A stretch of 64,000 nucleotides of DNA from Albidovulum sediminicola (GTDB lineage: Bacteria > Pseudomonadota > Alphaproteobacteria > Rhodobacterales > Rhodobacteraceae). Under the pieces are notes generated by a model. That model was not told where the DNA came from, did no database searches, and was given only the letters and a program-made list of their open reading frames with translations. The DNA is taken from contig NZ_JAOWLA010000007.1 in the NCBI RefSeq assembly GCF_025751575.1, forward strand, positions 124,001 through 188,000, given 5' to 3'. Positions 47,085 through 56,297 of this stretch are shown here, piece after piece. A program made the position numbers and the translations under genes. Each line of letters opens with the position of its first letter. Position 1 is the first letter of the stretch.

Positions 47085-48215
47085 ATGACAGAACCCAAAG
47101 CCGAGGCGCAGGTCACTGCTGCGGCTGAAGAGCCCTATCTTGAGATCGAGGGGCTGTGGAAAGCCTTTGGCGACTTCCTGGCGCTTCGGGACGTTTCGCT
47201 GACCATCGCGCAGGGGGAGTTCATCTGCTTCCTCGGGCCTTCGGGATGCGGCAAGACCACGCTTCTCAGGGCGATCGCGGGATTGGACCCGCAGACGCGC
47301 GGGTCTATCCGGCAGGGCGGGCGCGACATTTCGGACCTGCCCGCCTCGCAGCGGGACTATGGGATCGTGTTTCAGTCCTACGCGCTGTTCCCGAACCTGA
47401 CAGTCGAAAGAAACATCGCCTTCGGGCTTGAGAACACCAGACGCCCCAGGGCCGAAATCACGGCGCGGGTGCAGGAGTTGCTGCAACTGGTCGGTCTGCC
47501 CGAGCAGGCGAAGAAATACCCCGCGCAACTCTCCGGCGGCCAGCAGCAGCGGATCGCCCTGGCGCGCGCCATCGCGATCAAGCCCGGCCTTCTGCTGCTG
47601 GACGAGCCGCTCTCGGCGCTGGATGCCAAGGTGCGTGTCCACTTGCGTCACGAGATCAAGGAACTTCAGCGCAAGCTGGGGGTCACGACCATCATGGTGA
47701 CCCACGACCAGGAAGAGGCGCTGTCGATGGCCGACCGTATCGTGGTCATGAACCACGGGAGGATCGAGCAGATCGGCACCCCGACAGAGATCTACCGCGA
47801 CCCCGCGACGCTTTTCGTGGCCGATTTCATCGGCGAGACGAACCGCGTCGCCACGACCTTCTCCGGCGGCTCCGTCAGGGTCGGCGACACGACGCTGGCA
47901 ACCCAGGCGACCGGCTTTGCCGAAGGTGCCGCCGTCACCATGGCGGTGCGTCCCGAGGATGTGCTGCCCCATGCCGGCGGGCACGCCGGTGCGCCCCTGC
48001 CCAACCACCTTGCCGTGCGGATCGAGGCGATGGAGTTCCTCGGCTCCTATTGGCGCACGCATCTGAGCAGCCCGGCGCTGGGGGCGACACCGCTTGTCGC
48101 GAATTTCTCGATGAACGCAGTGCGGCGCCTGGACCTCTCGGTCGGGGCGGGGCTGACGGTCGAACTGCCCGCCGAGCGGGTTCTTGTCTTTGCCCGCGGG
48201 GGCGACAATGGCTGA
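47085..48215 (+). CDS. 2-aminoethylphosphonate ABC transporter, ATP-binding protein
   Basis: 376-residue importer ATPase of the iron/polyamine class. Walker A is FLGPSGCGKTT, signature AQLSGGQQQRIAL, Walker B LLLLDEPLSALDAK, switch His in MVTHDQEEALSMADR. The C-terminal ~130 residues form a TOBE-like regulatory domain (TNRVATTFSGGSVRVGDTTL, AVRPEDVLPH). It corresponds to PhnT2/AepV-type proteins. The stop lies inside the permease gene, an 8-base overlap, so the two are translationally coupled. Confidence 0.92.
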   Translation: MTEPKAEAQVTAAAEEPYLEIEGLWKAFGDFLALRDVSLTIAQGEFICFLGPSGCGKTTLLRAIAGLDPQTRGSIRQGGRDISDLPASQRDYGIVFQSYALFPNLTVERNIAFGLENTRRPRAEITARVQELLQLVGLPEQAKKYPAQLSGGQQQRIALARAIAIKPGLLLLDEPLSALDAKVRVHLRHEIKELQRKLGVTTIMVTHDQEEALSMADRIVVMNHGRIEQIGTPTEIYRDPATLFVADFIGETNRVATTFSGGSVRVGDTTLATQATGFAEGAAVTMAVRPEDVLPHAGGHAGAPLPNHLAVRIEAMEFLGSYWRTHLSSPALGATPLVANFSMNAVRRLDLSVGAGLTVELPAERVLVFARGGDNG

Positions 48216-50217
48216 GGCGCCCTCCCTTCCCGCCGGCCGCGCTATCCGTCTCAGGATCGACAGCGACGGCTGGATCAAACGCGCCTTCATGGGGGTCATC
48301 GCGCTTTACCTCATGGTGGCGCTGGCGCTGCCGCTTTACGCGATGCTGTCGAAAAGCTTCGTGACCTACAGCTTCGACCTCGCGCGCTACGAATTCCAGG
48401 TCAGTGACGAAAGCGGGACCGTCTGGGGCGAGCCGGTGAGCGCCGCCGCATTGAATGCGCAACTCGGCAAGTTCAGCGACGCCGATCTTGCCTCCAGCAC
48501 CGACGGCCGCTTGTCCGTCACCGATTTCTTCCCCGACTTCAGCTTCCGCAGCCCGGTCAAGTACCGCATCCGCGGCGTTGCCGACAACGCGCCCTATCTT
48601 GTCGGGCTTGATCTGCGCAATTCGACCGAATGGCAGGAGTTCGACAGCAACACCTTTCGCCGCATCAACCTGCGGCCGGTGGCCTCGACCGGACTCCAGA
48701 ACTACACCGAGTATTTCTCGAACCCCGTGCTGTTCTCCTCCATCGAGAACTCGCTTTACATCGCCACGATCTCGACCGTGCTGACGGTGATCTTCGCCTT
48801 CGGCTTCGCCTACGCGATCAACCGGTCCTGCATGCCGTTCAAGGGGGCGTTCCGGCTAATTGCGATGATGCCGATCCTAGTGCCGTCGCTGCTGCCCGGG
48901 ATCGCGCTGATCTACATGTTCGGCAATCAGGGCTTCCTGAAGGGGATTCTGTTCGGGCAGTCGATCTATGGCCCCCTGGGTATCGTTATCGGCTCGGTCT
49001 TCTTCACCTTCCCGCATGCGCTGATCATCATCTCGACCGCGCTTTCGATCTCCGACCAGCGGCAGTACGAGGCCGCGGAGTCCCTTCGCGCCTCGAAGTG
49101 GCGCACCTTCTGGACGGTGACGATCCCCGGGGCGCGCTACGGGCTGATCTCCGCCGCCTTCGTGACCTTCACGCTGGTCATCACCGACTTCGGCCTGCCC
49201 AAGGTCATCGGCGGGCAGTACAACGTGCTGGCCATCGACATCTACAAGCAGGTCATCGGCCAGCAGAATTTCGAGATGGGGGCCGTCGTTTCCGTCGTCC
49301 TGCTGATCCCCGCCATCGTCGCCTTCGTGGTCGATCGGCAGGTGCAGAAGAAACAGGTCTCGCTCCTCTCCGCCCGTTCGGTGCCGTATGAGCCGAAGCC
49401 GAACCGCCGCTTCGACATGGCGATGCTGGCCTGGTGCGCGGCCATGGGGGTCTTCATCGCCGGGATCATCGGCGTCTGCCAATTCGCGGCGCTGATCAAC
49501 TACTGGCCCTATGACCTCAGCTTCTCCTTGCGCAACTACGACTTCAACAAGATGGATGGCGGCGGCTGGGGGGCCTACTGGAACTCGCTCGAACTCGCCG
49601 CGCTGACCGCCGTGATCGGCACCGCGATCATCTTCACCGGCGCCTATATGGTCGAGAAGATCGACGGCTTCAAAACCGGCCGGGCGGTGTTCCAGTTCCT
49701 GGCGATGCTGCCGATGGCCATTCCGGGGATGGTGCTGGGGCTGGCCTACATCTTCTTCTTCAACAACCCCGCCAATCCGCTGAACGGGATCTACGGGACC
49801 ATGGCGATCCTCGTCGTCTCGACCGTCACGCATTTCTACACCGTGGGCCACCTGACCGCGCTGACCGCGCTGAAGCAGATCGACGCGGAGTTCGAGCCCG
49901 TCGCCGCCTCGCTCCGCCAGCCGTTCTGGAGGCTTTTTGCCCGCGTCACGGTGCCGGTCTGCCTGCCCGCGATCCTCGATATCTCGATCTACATGTTCGT
50001 GAACGCGATGACGACGGTGTCGGCGGTGGTGTTCCTTTACTCCACCCACACGGCGCTGGCCTCGGTCGCGGTGCTGAACATGGACGACGCGGGCGACATC
50101 GCGCCCGCCGCCGCGATGGGCATGATGATCTTCTACACCAACGCGACGGCAAGGGTCCTGCACGCGTTCGCCTCCCGGAGCATCCTGAGACGCACGCAGG
50201 CCTGGCGGGTGAGGTAG
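48208..50217 (+). CDS. 2-aminoethylphosphonate ABC transporter, double permease
   Basis: 669-residue permease with two fused transmembrane halves, about 12 helices. Each half has an ATPase-contact EAA-type loop: YEAAESLRASKWRTFWTVTIPGA in the first and FEPVAASLRQPFWRLFARVTVPV in the second. A ~110-residue periplasmic insertion (YEFQVSDESGTVWGEPV...RINLRPVASTG) follows the first helix, before the pore domain. This matches the AEP-type permeases (PhnU2/AepW), which replace the separate U and V subunits. ATG 48208 overlaps the ATPase gene. It is the last gene of the operon. Confidence 0.93.
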   Translation: MAEAPSLPAGRAIRLRIDSDGWIKRAFMGVIALYLMVALALPLYAMLSKSFVTYSFDLARYEFQVSDESGTVWGEPVSAAALNAQLGKFSDADLASSTDGRLSVTDFFPDFSFRSPVKYRIRGVADNAPYLVGLDLRNSTEWQEFDSNTFRRINLRPVASTGLQNYTEYFSNPVLFSSIENSLYIATISTVLTVIFAFGFAYAINRSCMPFKGAFRLIAMMPILVPSLLPGIALIYMFGNQGFLKGILFGQSIYGPLGIVIGSVFFTFPHALIIISTALSISDQRQYEAAESLRASKWRTFWTVTIPGARYGLISAAFVTFTLVITDFGLPKVIGGQYNVLAIDIYKQVIGQQNFEMGAVVSVVLLIPAIVAFVVDRQVQKKQVSLLSARSVPYEPKPNRRFDMAMLAWCAAMGVFIAGIIGVCQFAALINYWPYDLSFSLRNYDFNKMDGGGWGAYWNSLELAALTAVIGTAIIFTGAYMVEKIDGFKTGRAVFQFLAMLPMAIPGMVLGLAYIFFFNNPANPLNGIYGTMAILVVSTVTHFYTVGHLTALTALKQIDAEFEPVAASLRQPFWRLFARVTVPVCLPAILDISIYMFVNAMTTVSAVVFLYSTHTALASVAVLNMDDAGDIAPAAAMGMMIFYTNATARVLHAFASRSILRRTQAWRVR

Positions 50218-50236
50218 GCACTTCGGAGGACCGTTG

Positions 50237-50261
50237 GCCGAAGGTCCAGTGGACCTTCGGC
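50237..50261. terminator. Strong hairpin after the AEP transporter operon
   Basis: Perfect 11-base stem (GCCGAAGGTCC / GGACCTTCGGC) with loop AGT, 20 bases after the permease stop. No T-run follows, so it would act with Rho or as an mRNA 3' stop. Confidence 0.6.
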
Positions 50262-50356
50262 AGGTCCGATTGCCCGGAGGCGCAAGCCGCAGGGCAAGGG
50301 GTTATCAGATATCGCGGTGCGCCCGTAATCGGGGCGCGTCTGCCTGGGCGGGCGCG

Positions 50357-50384
50357 GCCCGATTTTCCGCAGGACAAATCGGGC
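50357..50384. terminator. Hairpin downstream of the low-GC gene
   Basis: Nine-base stem (GCCCGATTT / AAATCGGGC) with a ten-base loop, 29 bases beyond the stop of the minus-strand gene at 50413. With the hairpin at 50237-50261 it fills the gap between two convergent genes. Confidence 0.45.
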
Positions 50385-50412
50385 GGAGACGAGTTCAAAT
50401 GCCCAACGCATA

Positions 50413-51006
50413 CTAATCAAAATTGTAATATGCGTCGATAAGCGTGACCCACTGTCCTCCATAACCCGACTGCAATGTGCCGAGTGCAAGAAAGAACATT
50501 TCGACCCTCCAAATTAACCTGCTCCAGGGCAATATTTCCCTTCGGCTTCTCTGAAGATGTGCAATCGCTGCTCTTAGAGAGGCATCTTCTAGTGGTGGCG
50601 GAAAAGTCTTTCGACCAGAAATCCTCTTTGAGATGCTCTTACTTAGTTTCCGAATTTCAGATTCTGTGCTTAGTTTTAGTTCATTCTTTAGCTTGAGCTT
50701 TCTCAGAACCCTGCTGATCTGAAGCGAGTGCAGGTCAAACGTAAGGTTTAAGCGATCTTCGTTCATCCTCCTGTGGGCTTCGAGCCTATTCACCGCGGCG
50801 ACCATTGCCGTCCATTCTGCGGACTTGTGCGAGTCTTCGTACCGTACGCGGTACCTAGATATAAAAAGGATTGTCCATGCAATGATTAAAGTTCCTGATG
50901 ATTGAAACGATTCTGGTCTATTTTGAAAAACATGTGGCAAGCAAAAACTCACCCAAATTAAAACATATGTTAGCACATATAAAGCTGAGCGAAGCCAGTA
51001 GGGCAT
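50413..51006 (-). CDS. Low-GC membrane protein of unknown function
   Basis: 197 residues. Two or three hydrophobic segments (LRSALYVLTYVLIWVSFCL, SGTLIIAWTILFI, and a weaker LIWRVEMFFLALGTL near the end) flank a basic helical middle (RVLRKLKLKNELKLSTESEIRKLSKSISKRIS). GC is well below 50% and codons are unlike all neighbours, a clear sign of transfer. ATG 51006 is chosen; a TTG at 51024 overlapping the parE stop would add six residues. It is directly downstream of parE on the same strand, so it can ride on parE transcription. I do not recognise the family. Confidence 0.6.
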   Translation of the reverse strand: MPYWLRSALYVLTYVLIWVSFCLPHVFQNRPESFQSSGTLIIAWTILFISRYRVRYEDSHKSAEWTAMVAAVNRLEAHRRMNEDRLNLTFDLHSLQISRVLRKLKLKNELKLSTESEIRKLSKSISKRISGRKTFPPPLEDASLRAAIAHLQRSRREILPWSRLIWRVEMFFLALGTLQSGYGGQWVTLIDAYYNFD

Positions 51007-51020
51007 CCTGCTAATTATCC

Positions 51021-52976
51021 TCAAACATCCAGCTCCTCCACGAACCGCGCGTTCTCTGAAATATACTGGAACCGCAGCTCGGGTTTCTTGCCCATCAGCC
51101 GCTCGACAAGGTCCGAGGTCTCGCCCGGTTCGTCCTCGTCGATGCTGACGCGGATCAATTTCCGCGTGGCGGGGTTCATGGTGGTGTCCTTCAGGTCCTT
51201 GGCGTCCATCTCGCCCAGGCCCTTGAAGCGTTGCACGTCGATCTTGCCCTTGCCGCCCAGGCCCTTCTCCATCATCCGCTCCTTCTCCGCATCGTCCGCG
51301 ACGTAGATGCGGCGCGCGCCCTGCGTCAGGCGGTAAAGCGGCGGGCAGGCGAGGTAGAGGTGCCCCTTGTCGATCATCGGCCGCATCTGGGTGAAGAAGA
51401 AAGTCATCAGCAGGCTGGCGATATGGGCCCCGTCCACGTCGGCGTCGGTCATGATGATGATCTTGTCGTAGCGCAGGTCATCCAGGTTGAACTTGGTCCC
51501 GATCCCGCAGCCGAGCGCCTGGCACAGGTCGTTGATCTCCTGGTTCTGGCCCATTTTCGCGGAGGCCGCGCCAAGGACGTTCAGGATCTTGCCCCGAAGC
51601 GGCAGAAGCGCCTGCGTCGTGCGGTCCCGCGCCATCTTGGCGCTGCCGCCCGCGCTGTCGCCCTCGACGATGAAAAGCTCCGTCCCCTCGCGATTGGTGG
51701 CCGAACAGTCCACCAGCTTGCCCGGCAGCCGCAGCTTCTTGGTCGCCGATTTGCGCGCGGTTTCCTTTTCCTGGCGCCGGCGCAGGCGTTCGTCGGCCCG
51801 CAGCACCAGGAAGTCGAGGATCGCGCCCGCCGACTTGGTGTCGGAGGCCAGCCAGTTGTCGAAATGGTCGCGCACCGCGCCCTCGGTCATGCGCGCGGCG
51901 GCCTCGGTCGCAAGCCGGTCCTTGGTCTGGCCCACGAATTGCGGTTCGCGGATGAAGCAGGAGACCAGCGCGCAGCCCCCGGTGATCAGGTCGTCGCGCG
52001 TGATGGTCTCGGCCTTGCGGTTCCGGACCAGGTCGCCATAGGCGCGGATGCCCTTCAGGATCGCCGACCAGAACCCGGCCTCATGCGTGCCGCCCTCGGG
52101 CGTGGGGACCGTGTTGCAGTAGGACTGGATGAACCCGTCGCGGGAGGGCGTCCAGTTGATCGCCCATTCGACGCTGCCGGGCTCGCCATACTTGTCCTGG
52201 AAGCTGACCTTGCCCGCGAAGGGCCGGTCGGCATAGGTCGTCGAGCCATTCAGGCTTTCGCCCAGGTAGTCGGCCAGGCCGCCGGGGAAGTGGAAGACGG
52301 CCTCCCTCGGCGTCTCGCCATCCTCGATCGCGGATTTCCAGCGGATCTCCACGCCCGAGAACAGGTAGGCCTTGGAGCGCACCATCTTCATCAGCCGCGC
52401 GGGCTTGAAGCGGTGATGGCCAAAGATCTCTTCGTCCGCGTGGAAGGTGACGGAGGTGCCGCGGCGGTTCGGCGCCTGGCCGATCTTTTGCACCGGGCCT
52501 TGCGGAATGCCGCGTGAAAACCGCTGTTCGAACAGTTCCTTGTTGCGCGCGACCTCGACCACCAGGGAATCCGACAGCGCGTTGACGACCGAGGCGCCGA
52601 CGCCGTGCAAGCCGCCCGAGGTCTCATAGGCCTTGCCGGAAAACTTGCCGCCCGCGTGCAGGGTGCAGAGGATCACCTCAAGCGCGGACTTGCCGGGGAA
52701 CTTCGGGTGCGGGTCGATCGGGATGCCGCGGCCGTTGTCGCGGATGGTGACGGCGTAGTCGGCGTGCAGTTCGACCTCGATCCGCGTGGCATGGCCGGCC
52801 ACCGCCTCGTCCATGGAGTTGTCGAGGATTTCGGCTACCAGGTGATGCAGCGCGCGTTCGTCGGTGCCGCCGATATACATGCCCGGCCGCTTGCGCACCG
52901 GCTCCAGACCTTCGAGGACCTCAATGGAATGGGCGTTGTAATCGTCCGTCCGCGCGGACAGGAGGTCGTTCGGCAT
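51021..52976 (-). CDS. parE: DNA topoisomerase IV subunit B
   Basis: 651-residue type IIA topoisomerase ATPase subunit, needed for chromosome decatenation. GHKL ATP site: EILDNSMDEAVAGHA, RDNGRGIP and GGLHGVGASVVNALS. The Toprim domain has FIVEGDSAGGSAKMARDR, LPLRGKILNV and MTDADVDGAHI, and the C-terminal end reads KPELRFQYISENARFVEELDV. The early EGLEPVRKRPGMYIGGTDERALHHL and the overall length fit ParE rather than GyrB. GCCGAACGA-type leader without a strong ribosome site. The low-GC gene follows directly. Confidence 0.96.
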   Translation of the reverse strand: MPNDLLSARTDDYNAHSIEVLEGLEPVRKRPGMYIGGTDERALHHLVAEILDNSMDEAVAGHATRIEVELHADYAVTIRDNGRGIPIDPHPKFPGKSALEVILCTLHAGGKFSGKAYETSGGLHGVGASVVNALSDSLVVEVARNKELFEQRFSRGIPQGPVQKIGQAPNRRGTSVTFHADEEIFGHHRFKPARLMKMVRSKAYLFSGVEIRWKSAIEDGETPREAVFHFPGGLADYLGESLNGSTTYADRPFAGKVSFQDKYGEPGSVEWAINWTPSRDGFIQSYCNTVPTPEGGTHEAGFWSAILKGIRAYGDLVRNRKAETITRDDLITGGCALVSCFIREPQFVGQTKDRLATEAAARMTEGAVRDHFDNWLASDTKSAGAILDFLVLRADERLRRRQEKETARKSATKKLRLPGKLVDCSATNREGTELFIVEGDSAGGSAKMARDRTTQALLPLRGKILNVLGAASAKMGQNQEINDLCQALGCGIGTKFNLDDLRYDKIIIMTDADVDGAHIASLLMTFFFTQMRPMIDKGHLYLACPPLYRLTQGARRIYVADDAEKERMMEKGLGGKGKIDVQRFKGLGEMDAKDLKDTTMNPATRKLIRVSIDEDEPGETSDLVERLMGKKPELRFQYISENARFVEELDV

Positions 52977-53099
52977 GGCACTGCTCTTTGCTCTGGTTGG
53001 CCGGGGATTAGACCACGGGGGCAGGGCAGGGGCAAGCGGTCAGGGCTTGATCCCGTGGGCCGGTCGCGGAACTATCACGGGCAGGATCGGGGGTGTGGC

Positions 53100-53693
53100 A
53101 TGTGGAATGATCGTTACGCGGGCGACGACTATCTTTTCGGGACCGAGCCGGCCGATTTCCTGCATCGCGCGCGCCCTTGTATCGCGCCGGGGCAGACGGC
53201 ACTGGTCATCGCGGACGGCGAAGGGCGCAATTCCGTCTGGCTGGCCGGGCAAGGGCTTAAGGTCGCGGCCTTCGATTCAGCGCCCAATGCGGTTGCCAAG
53301 GCCCGAAGACTGGCCGAGGCGCGGGGTGTCGCGGTCGAATTCCAGCTGTGTGATCTGGACGATTGGGACTGGTCGCGCAGGTTCGATGTGGTCGCAGGGA
53401 TTTTCATCCAGTTTGTCGGACCCGCCGGACAACCGCAGTTGTTCGAGCGGATCGACCGGGCGCTGACGCCTGGCGGGCTGTTGTTGCTGCATGGCTACGC
53501 GCCGCGCCAGGTAGAATACGGGACCGGCGGGCCGCCCTACCGGGAAAACATGTACACGCTCGACCTGCTGCGCCGCGGCTTTGCCGGTTATGAAATCCTG
53601 CGGGCAGAGGACTTTGATGCCGATGTCGATGAGGGGCGCGGCCATTCCGGCCGCTCGGCGCTGATAGACTTCATCGCGCGCAAGCCCCTTTGA
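53100..53693 (+). CDS. Class I SAM-dependent methyltransferase (TehB-like)
   Basis: 197-residue methyltransferase. Opening MWNDRYAGDDYLFGTEPADFL is typical of the tellurite-resistance TehB-like group. SAM motif I is ALVIADGEGRNSVWLAGQGLKVAAFD, followed by LCDLDDWDW and FDVVAGIFIQFVGP, and LTPGGLLLLHGYAPRQ. ATG 53100 begins the conserved part; the frame is open far upstream opposite parE, but that is a shadow. Substrate unknown. It is divergent from parE and convergent with the GST gene. Confidence 0.87.
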   Translation: MWNDRYAGDDYLFGTEPADFLHRARPCIAPGQTALVIADGEGRNSVWLAGQGLKVAAFDSAPNAVAKARRLAEARGVAVEFQLCDLDDWDWSRRFDVVAGIFIQFVGPAGQPQLFERIDRALTPGGLLLLHGYAPRQVEYGTGGPPYRENMYTLDLLRRGFAGYEILRAEDFDADVDEGRGHSGRSALIDFIARKPL

Positions 53694-53704
53694 CCCCGGG
53701 GGCG

Positions 53705-54349
53705 TCACAACGTCTCCGCCTCGCGCGCCTGCCACATCTTCTGGAAAGCGGGCCTTGCGTGAAGCCCGGCGATCCAGTTGGCGATCGCCGGGAATGCCTC
53801 GATCAACCCAGGGAGCGCCATGGCGTAGCGGACGACCTCCGCCATGTTGATGTCGGCCACGGTGAAGCGCCCGCCGACGAGCCAGCCGCTGCCCTCCAAT
53901 GCGCCGTTCAGCACGGCGAAGGGGCGGCGCAGCCTGTCGGCCGCTGCCGTCGCGGCCGCGCGCCCGGCCTCGGTCGCCTGGTCGGCATAAAGCGCCTCAA
54001 GCGCCGGGGGCTCGATCGCGGTGATGGCGTAGAAGGACCATTCGTCCATCAGCGCCTGCTCCCTCGTGTCGCGGGGGCCAAGATCGCCGCCCCGGGTGCG
54101 CGCGAGGTGCAGGTTGATCGCCATCGATTCCGACAGGACGAGGTCGTCATCCTCCAGCACCGGGACCGCCGCGGCGGGTGAAAGCGCCTTGAACGCTGGC
54201 GTCTGGGTGTGCGGGCGGTTCGCGGCCTCTTCGTCGGTCAGCCGGTAGCGCTGGACCACGGGAACATGGTCATAGGGCAGGCCGAGTTCTTCCAGCAGCC
54301 AGATGTTGCGCGCGGCGCGCGACCGATAGACGCCGTGTAGACGAAGCAT
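53705..54349 (-). CDS. Glutathione S-transferase family protein
   Basis: 214 residues with the thioredoxin-fold N-terminal domain (MLRLHGVYRSRAARNIWLLEELGLPYDHVPV), the cis-proline and glutathione-contact segment (AAAVPVLEDDDLVLSESMAINLHLA) and an all-helical C-terminal domain with the N-capping FTVADINMAEVVRYA motif. The Ser/Arg of YRSRAARN is the likely activating region. ATG 54349 gives a standard start with a GGAGGTGC ribosome site. Substrate unknown. Confidence 0.9.
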   Translation of the reverse strand: MLRLHGVYRSRAARNIWLLEELGLPYDHVPVVQRYRLTDEEAANRPHTQTPAFKALSPAAAVPVLEDDDLVLSESMAINLHLARTRGGDLGPRDTREQALMDEWSFYAITAIEPPALEALYADQATEAGRAAATAAADRLRRPFAVLNGALEGSGWLVGGRFTVADINMAEVVRYAMALPGLIEAFPAIANWIAGLHARPAFQKMWQAREAETL

Positions 54350-54590
54350 GAAGCACCTCCCGTGAAATCCGCAGGCCCTCGGGTCGGGCCTCGCGGTCAA
54401 ATCCTCTTTAAGGCCCGGTCGAGCGAAGCGCCATCACCCCCGTGCGTCCATCCGGTTTCCGATAAGCGTCGTCCGACGCGGCAAAGGCCGGATTCTCTCA
54501 AGCGAAGCAGGCGTTTTTTGACACGAGTCATGGCGCGGTCGGAAGGCGCCCATGAAAGTTGTCCGCCATTGGCAACAGGAAGGAATAACC

Positions 54591-55583
54591 ATGACCAAAG
54601 CGCTTGAAGTCGCTGCCGCCAAGGATGCCAAGCCCACCGCCCTGCCCGATAACGCCCCGCAGGCTGAAGCCCCGCCCGCCGAAGCCGCGCCCGCCGCACG
54701 CAAAGGGCCCAAGGCCTTTCCGGTCGTGAATGCCGACGCCATCCGGCATGCGTTCGAAACCGGGAAGTATCCCTATGCCCACAAGCTAGCGACCAAGGCC
54801 TATGAAGAGGAGAAGGCCAGGCTTCAGACCGAGCTTCTGAAGGTCCAGATCTGGGCGCAGGAGACCGGGCAGAAATTCGTGATCCTTTTCGAGGGGCGCG
54901 ATGCGGCCGGCAAGGGCGGCACCATCAAGCGGTATATGGAGCATCTCAACCCGCGCTTCGCCCGGGTCGTCGCACTCAACAAGCCCTCGGATGTGGAGAG
55001 GGGCCAGTGGTTCTTCCAGCGCTACATCCAGCACCTTCCGACAGCGGGCGAGATGGTCTTCTATGACCGCAGCTGGTACAACCGCGCGGGCGTGGAACGG
55101 GTCATGGGGTTCTGCTCGCCCACCGATTACCTCGAATTCATGCGTCAGGCGCCAGAGGTCGAACGGATGCTCGTCCGTTCCGGGATCAGGCTTTACAAGT
55201 ACTGGTTCTCGGTCACGCGGGACGAGCAGCGCCGGCGTTTCACGGCGCGTGAAACCGACCCGCTGAAACGGTGGAAACTGTCGCCGATCGATAAGGCCTC
55301 GCTCGACAAATGGGACGATTATACCGAGGCGAAGGAGGCGATGTTCTTCTATACCGATACGGCGGACGCGCCCTGGGTCATCGTGAAGTCGAACGACAAG
55401 AAACGCGCGCGGCTGAACTGCATGAAGCACTTCCTGTCGTCGCTCGACTACCCGGACAAGGACTTGACCGTCGTCACGCCCCCAGACCCGATGATCGTCG
55501 GACGCGCCAGCCATGTCGTCCAGCATGCGGAACATATTCTGGGCGCCTCGCTCCATCCCGATCTTCGGCGCAGCAAGCCCTGA
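54591..55583 (+). CDS. ppk2: Polyphosphate kinase 2
   Basis: 330-residue PPK2 that moves phosphate between polyphosphate and nucleotides. Walker A is FEGRDAAGKGGTIKRYMEHL, the lid is in PSDVERGQWFFQRYIQHLP, and Walker B is MVFYDRSWYNRAGVERVMGF. One PPK2 domain and these motifs fit class I, which acts on nucleoside diphosphates. The first ~50 residues are Ala/Pro-rich and low complexity. ATG 54591 has AGGAAGGA eight bases upstream. Upstream 54350-54590 shows no gene. Confidence 0.95.
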   Translation: MTKALEVAAAKDAKPTALPDNAPQAEAPPAEAAPAARKGPKAFPVVNADAIRHAFETGKYPYAHKLATKAYEEEKARLQTELLKVQIWAQETGQKFVILFEGRDAAGKGGTIKRYMEHLNPRFARVVALNKPSDVERGQWFFQRYIQHLPTAGEMVFYDRSWYNRAGVERVMGFCSPTDYLEFMRQAPEVERMLVRSGIRLYKYWFSVTRDEQRRRFTARETDPLKRWKLSPIDKASLDKWDDYTEAKEAMFFYTDTADAPWVIVKSNDKKRARLNCMKHFLSSLDYPDKDLTVVTPPDPMIVGRASHVVQHAEHILGASLHPDLRRSKP

Positions 55584-55717
55584 AACAACGCCCCGGCCGT
55601 CTGCCGGGGTTGAGGACCGTGCATGGCAGCCCTGCGCGGGCGGGGCTGGCAAGGCGCGTGTTCAGGCCCCATCATCATGCTGCGCCGCAGCATGGCGGCG
55701 CCTGCCAGGGGGCCGCC

Positions 55718-56251
55718 ATGGCCGCAATTCCAGTCAACGGCATCCGTCTGGTGCCGCACTCGCCGGCAGATCCGGGCTGGCGCGCGCGCCTGAAGGCACA
55801 TCTTCTGGGCCTCGGACCGGAGGCGCGGTTGAACCGTTTCTTCACCCTGGTGTCGGACGACCATCTTGAGCGCTACGCCGAGACCGCAGTGCCGGAGGTC
55901 GTGATCGATGCGGTGGAGGATGGCGCGATTGTCGGCGTTGCCGAACTTTACCGCTGGCGCGAGGCGGGAAACGAGGGCGAAATCGCCCTGTCGGTCGATG
56001 AGGCCCATCGTCATGCCGGCATAGGGCAGGCGCTTGTCGATGCCGCGCTGGCCGAGGGCCGGCGACGCGGTTTCGCTGACATGCATCTCTATTTCCGCAA
56101 GGCCAACCCCGCGATGCGGCGGATCGCGGCGCGGTCGGGGCTTGAGTTGCGCGACAGCGGCGACCCGTGCATCGCCGAGGTCCATGCTCGGCTCAGACGC
56201 CGGGGCGGGTGGCGCAGCTTGTTGGGCCTGCTGCGGCGGCGCGCCGGCTGA
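55718..56251 (+). CDS. GNAT family acetyltransferase
   Basis: 177-residue acyl-CoA N-acyltransferase. The GNAT core is VVIDAVEDGAIVGVAELYRWREAGNEGEIALSV followed by the CoA pyrophosphate loop RHAGIGQALVDAALAEGRRRGF and LYFRKANPAMRRIAARSGLE. The basic C-terminus (RLRRRGGWRSLLGLLRRRAG) is unusual and may bind membrane or nucleic acid. ATG 55718 is the likely start; the frame is open back into ppk2. It is followed 46 bases later by the MATE gene. Substrate unknown. Confidence 0.85.
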   Translation: MAAIPVNGIRLVPHSPADPGWRARLKAHLLGLGPEARLNRFFTLVSDDHLERYAETAVPEVVIDAVEDGAIVGVAELYRWREAGNEGEIALSVDEAHRHAGIGQALVDAALAEGRRRGFADMHLYFRKANPAMRRIAARSGLELRDSGDPCIAEVHARLRRRGGWRSLLGLLRRRAG

Positions 56252-56297
56252 GGTCATCCCGCTGGACCCGGCCCCGGTGCGGCTGTAAGGGTCTGTG

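Noticed and set aside
51231-52517. 428-codon plus-strand frame opposite parE
   Set aside because: Antisense shadow of a highly conserved essential gene.
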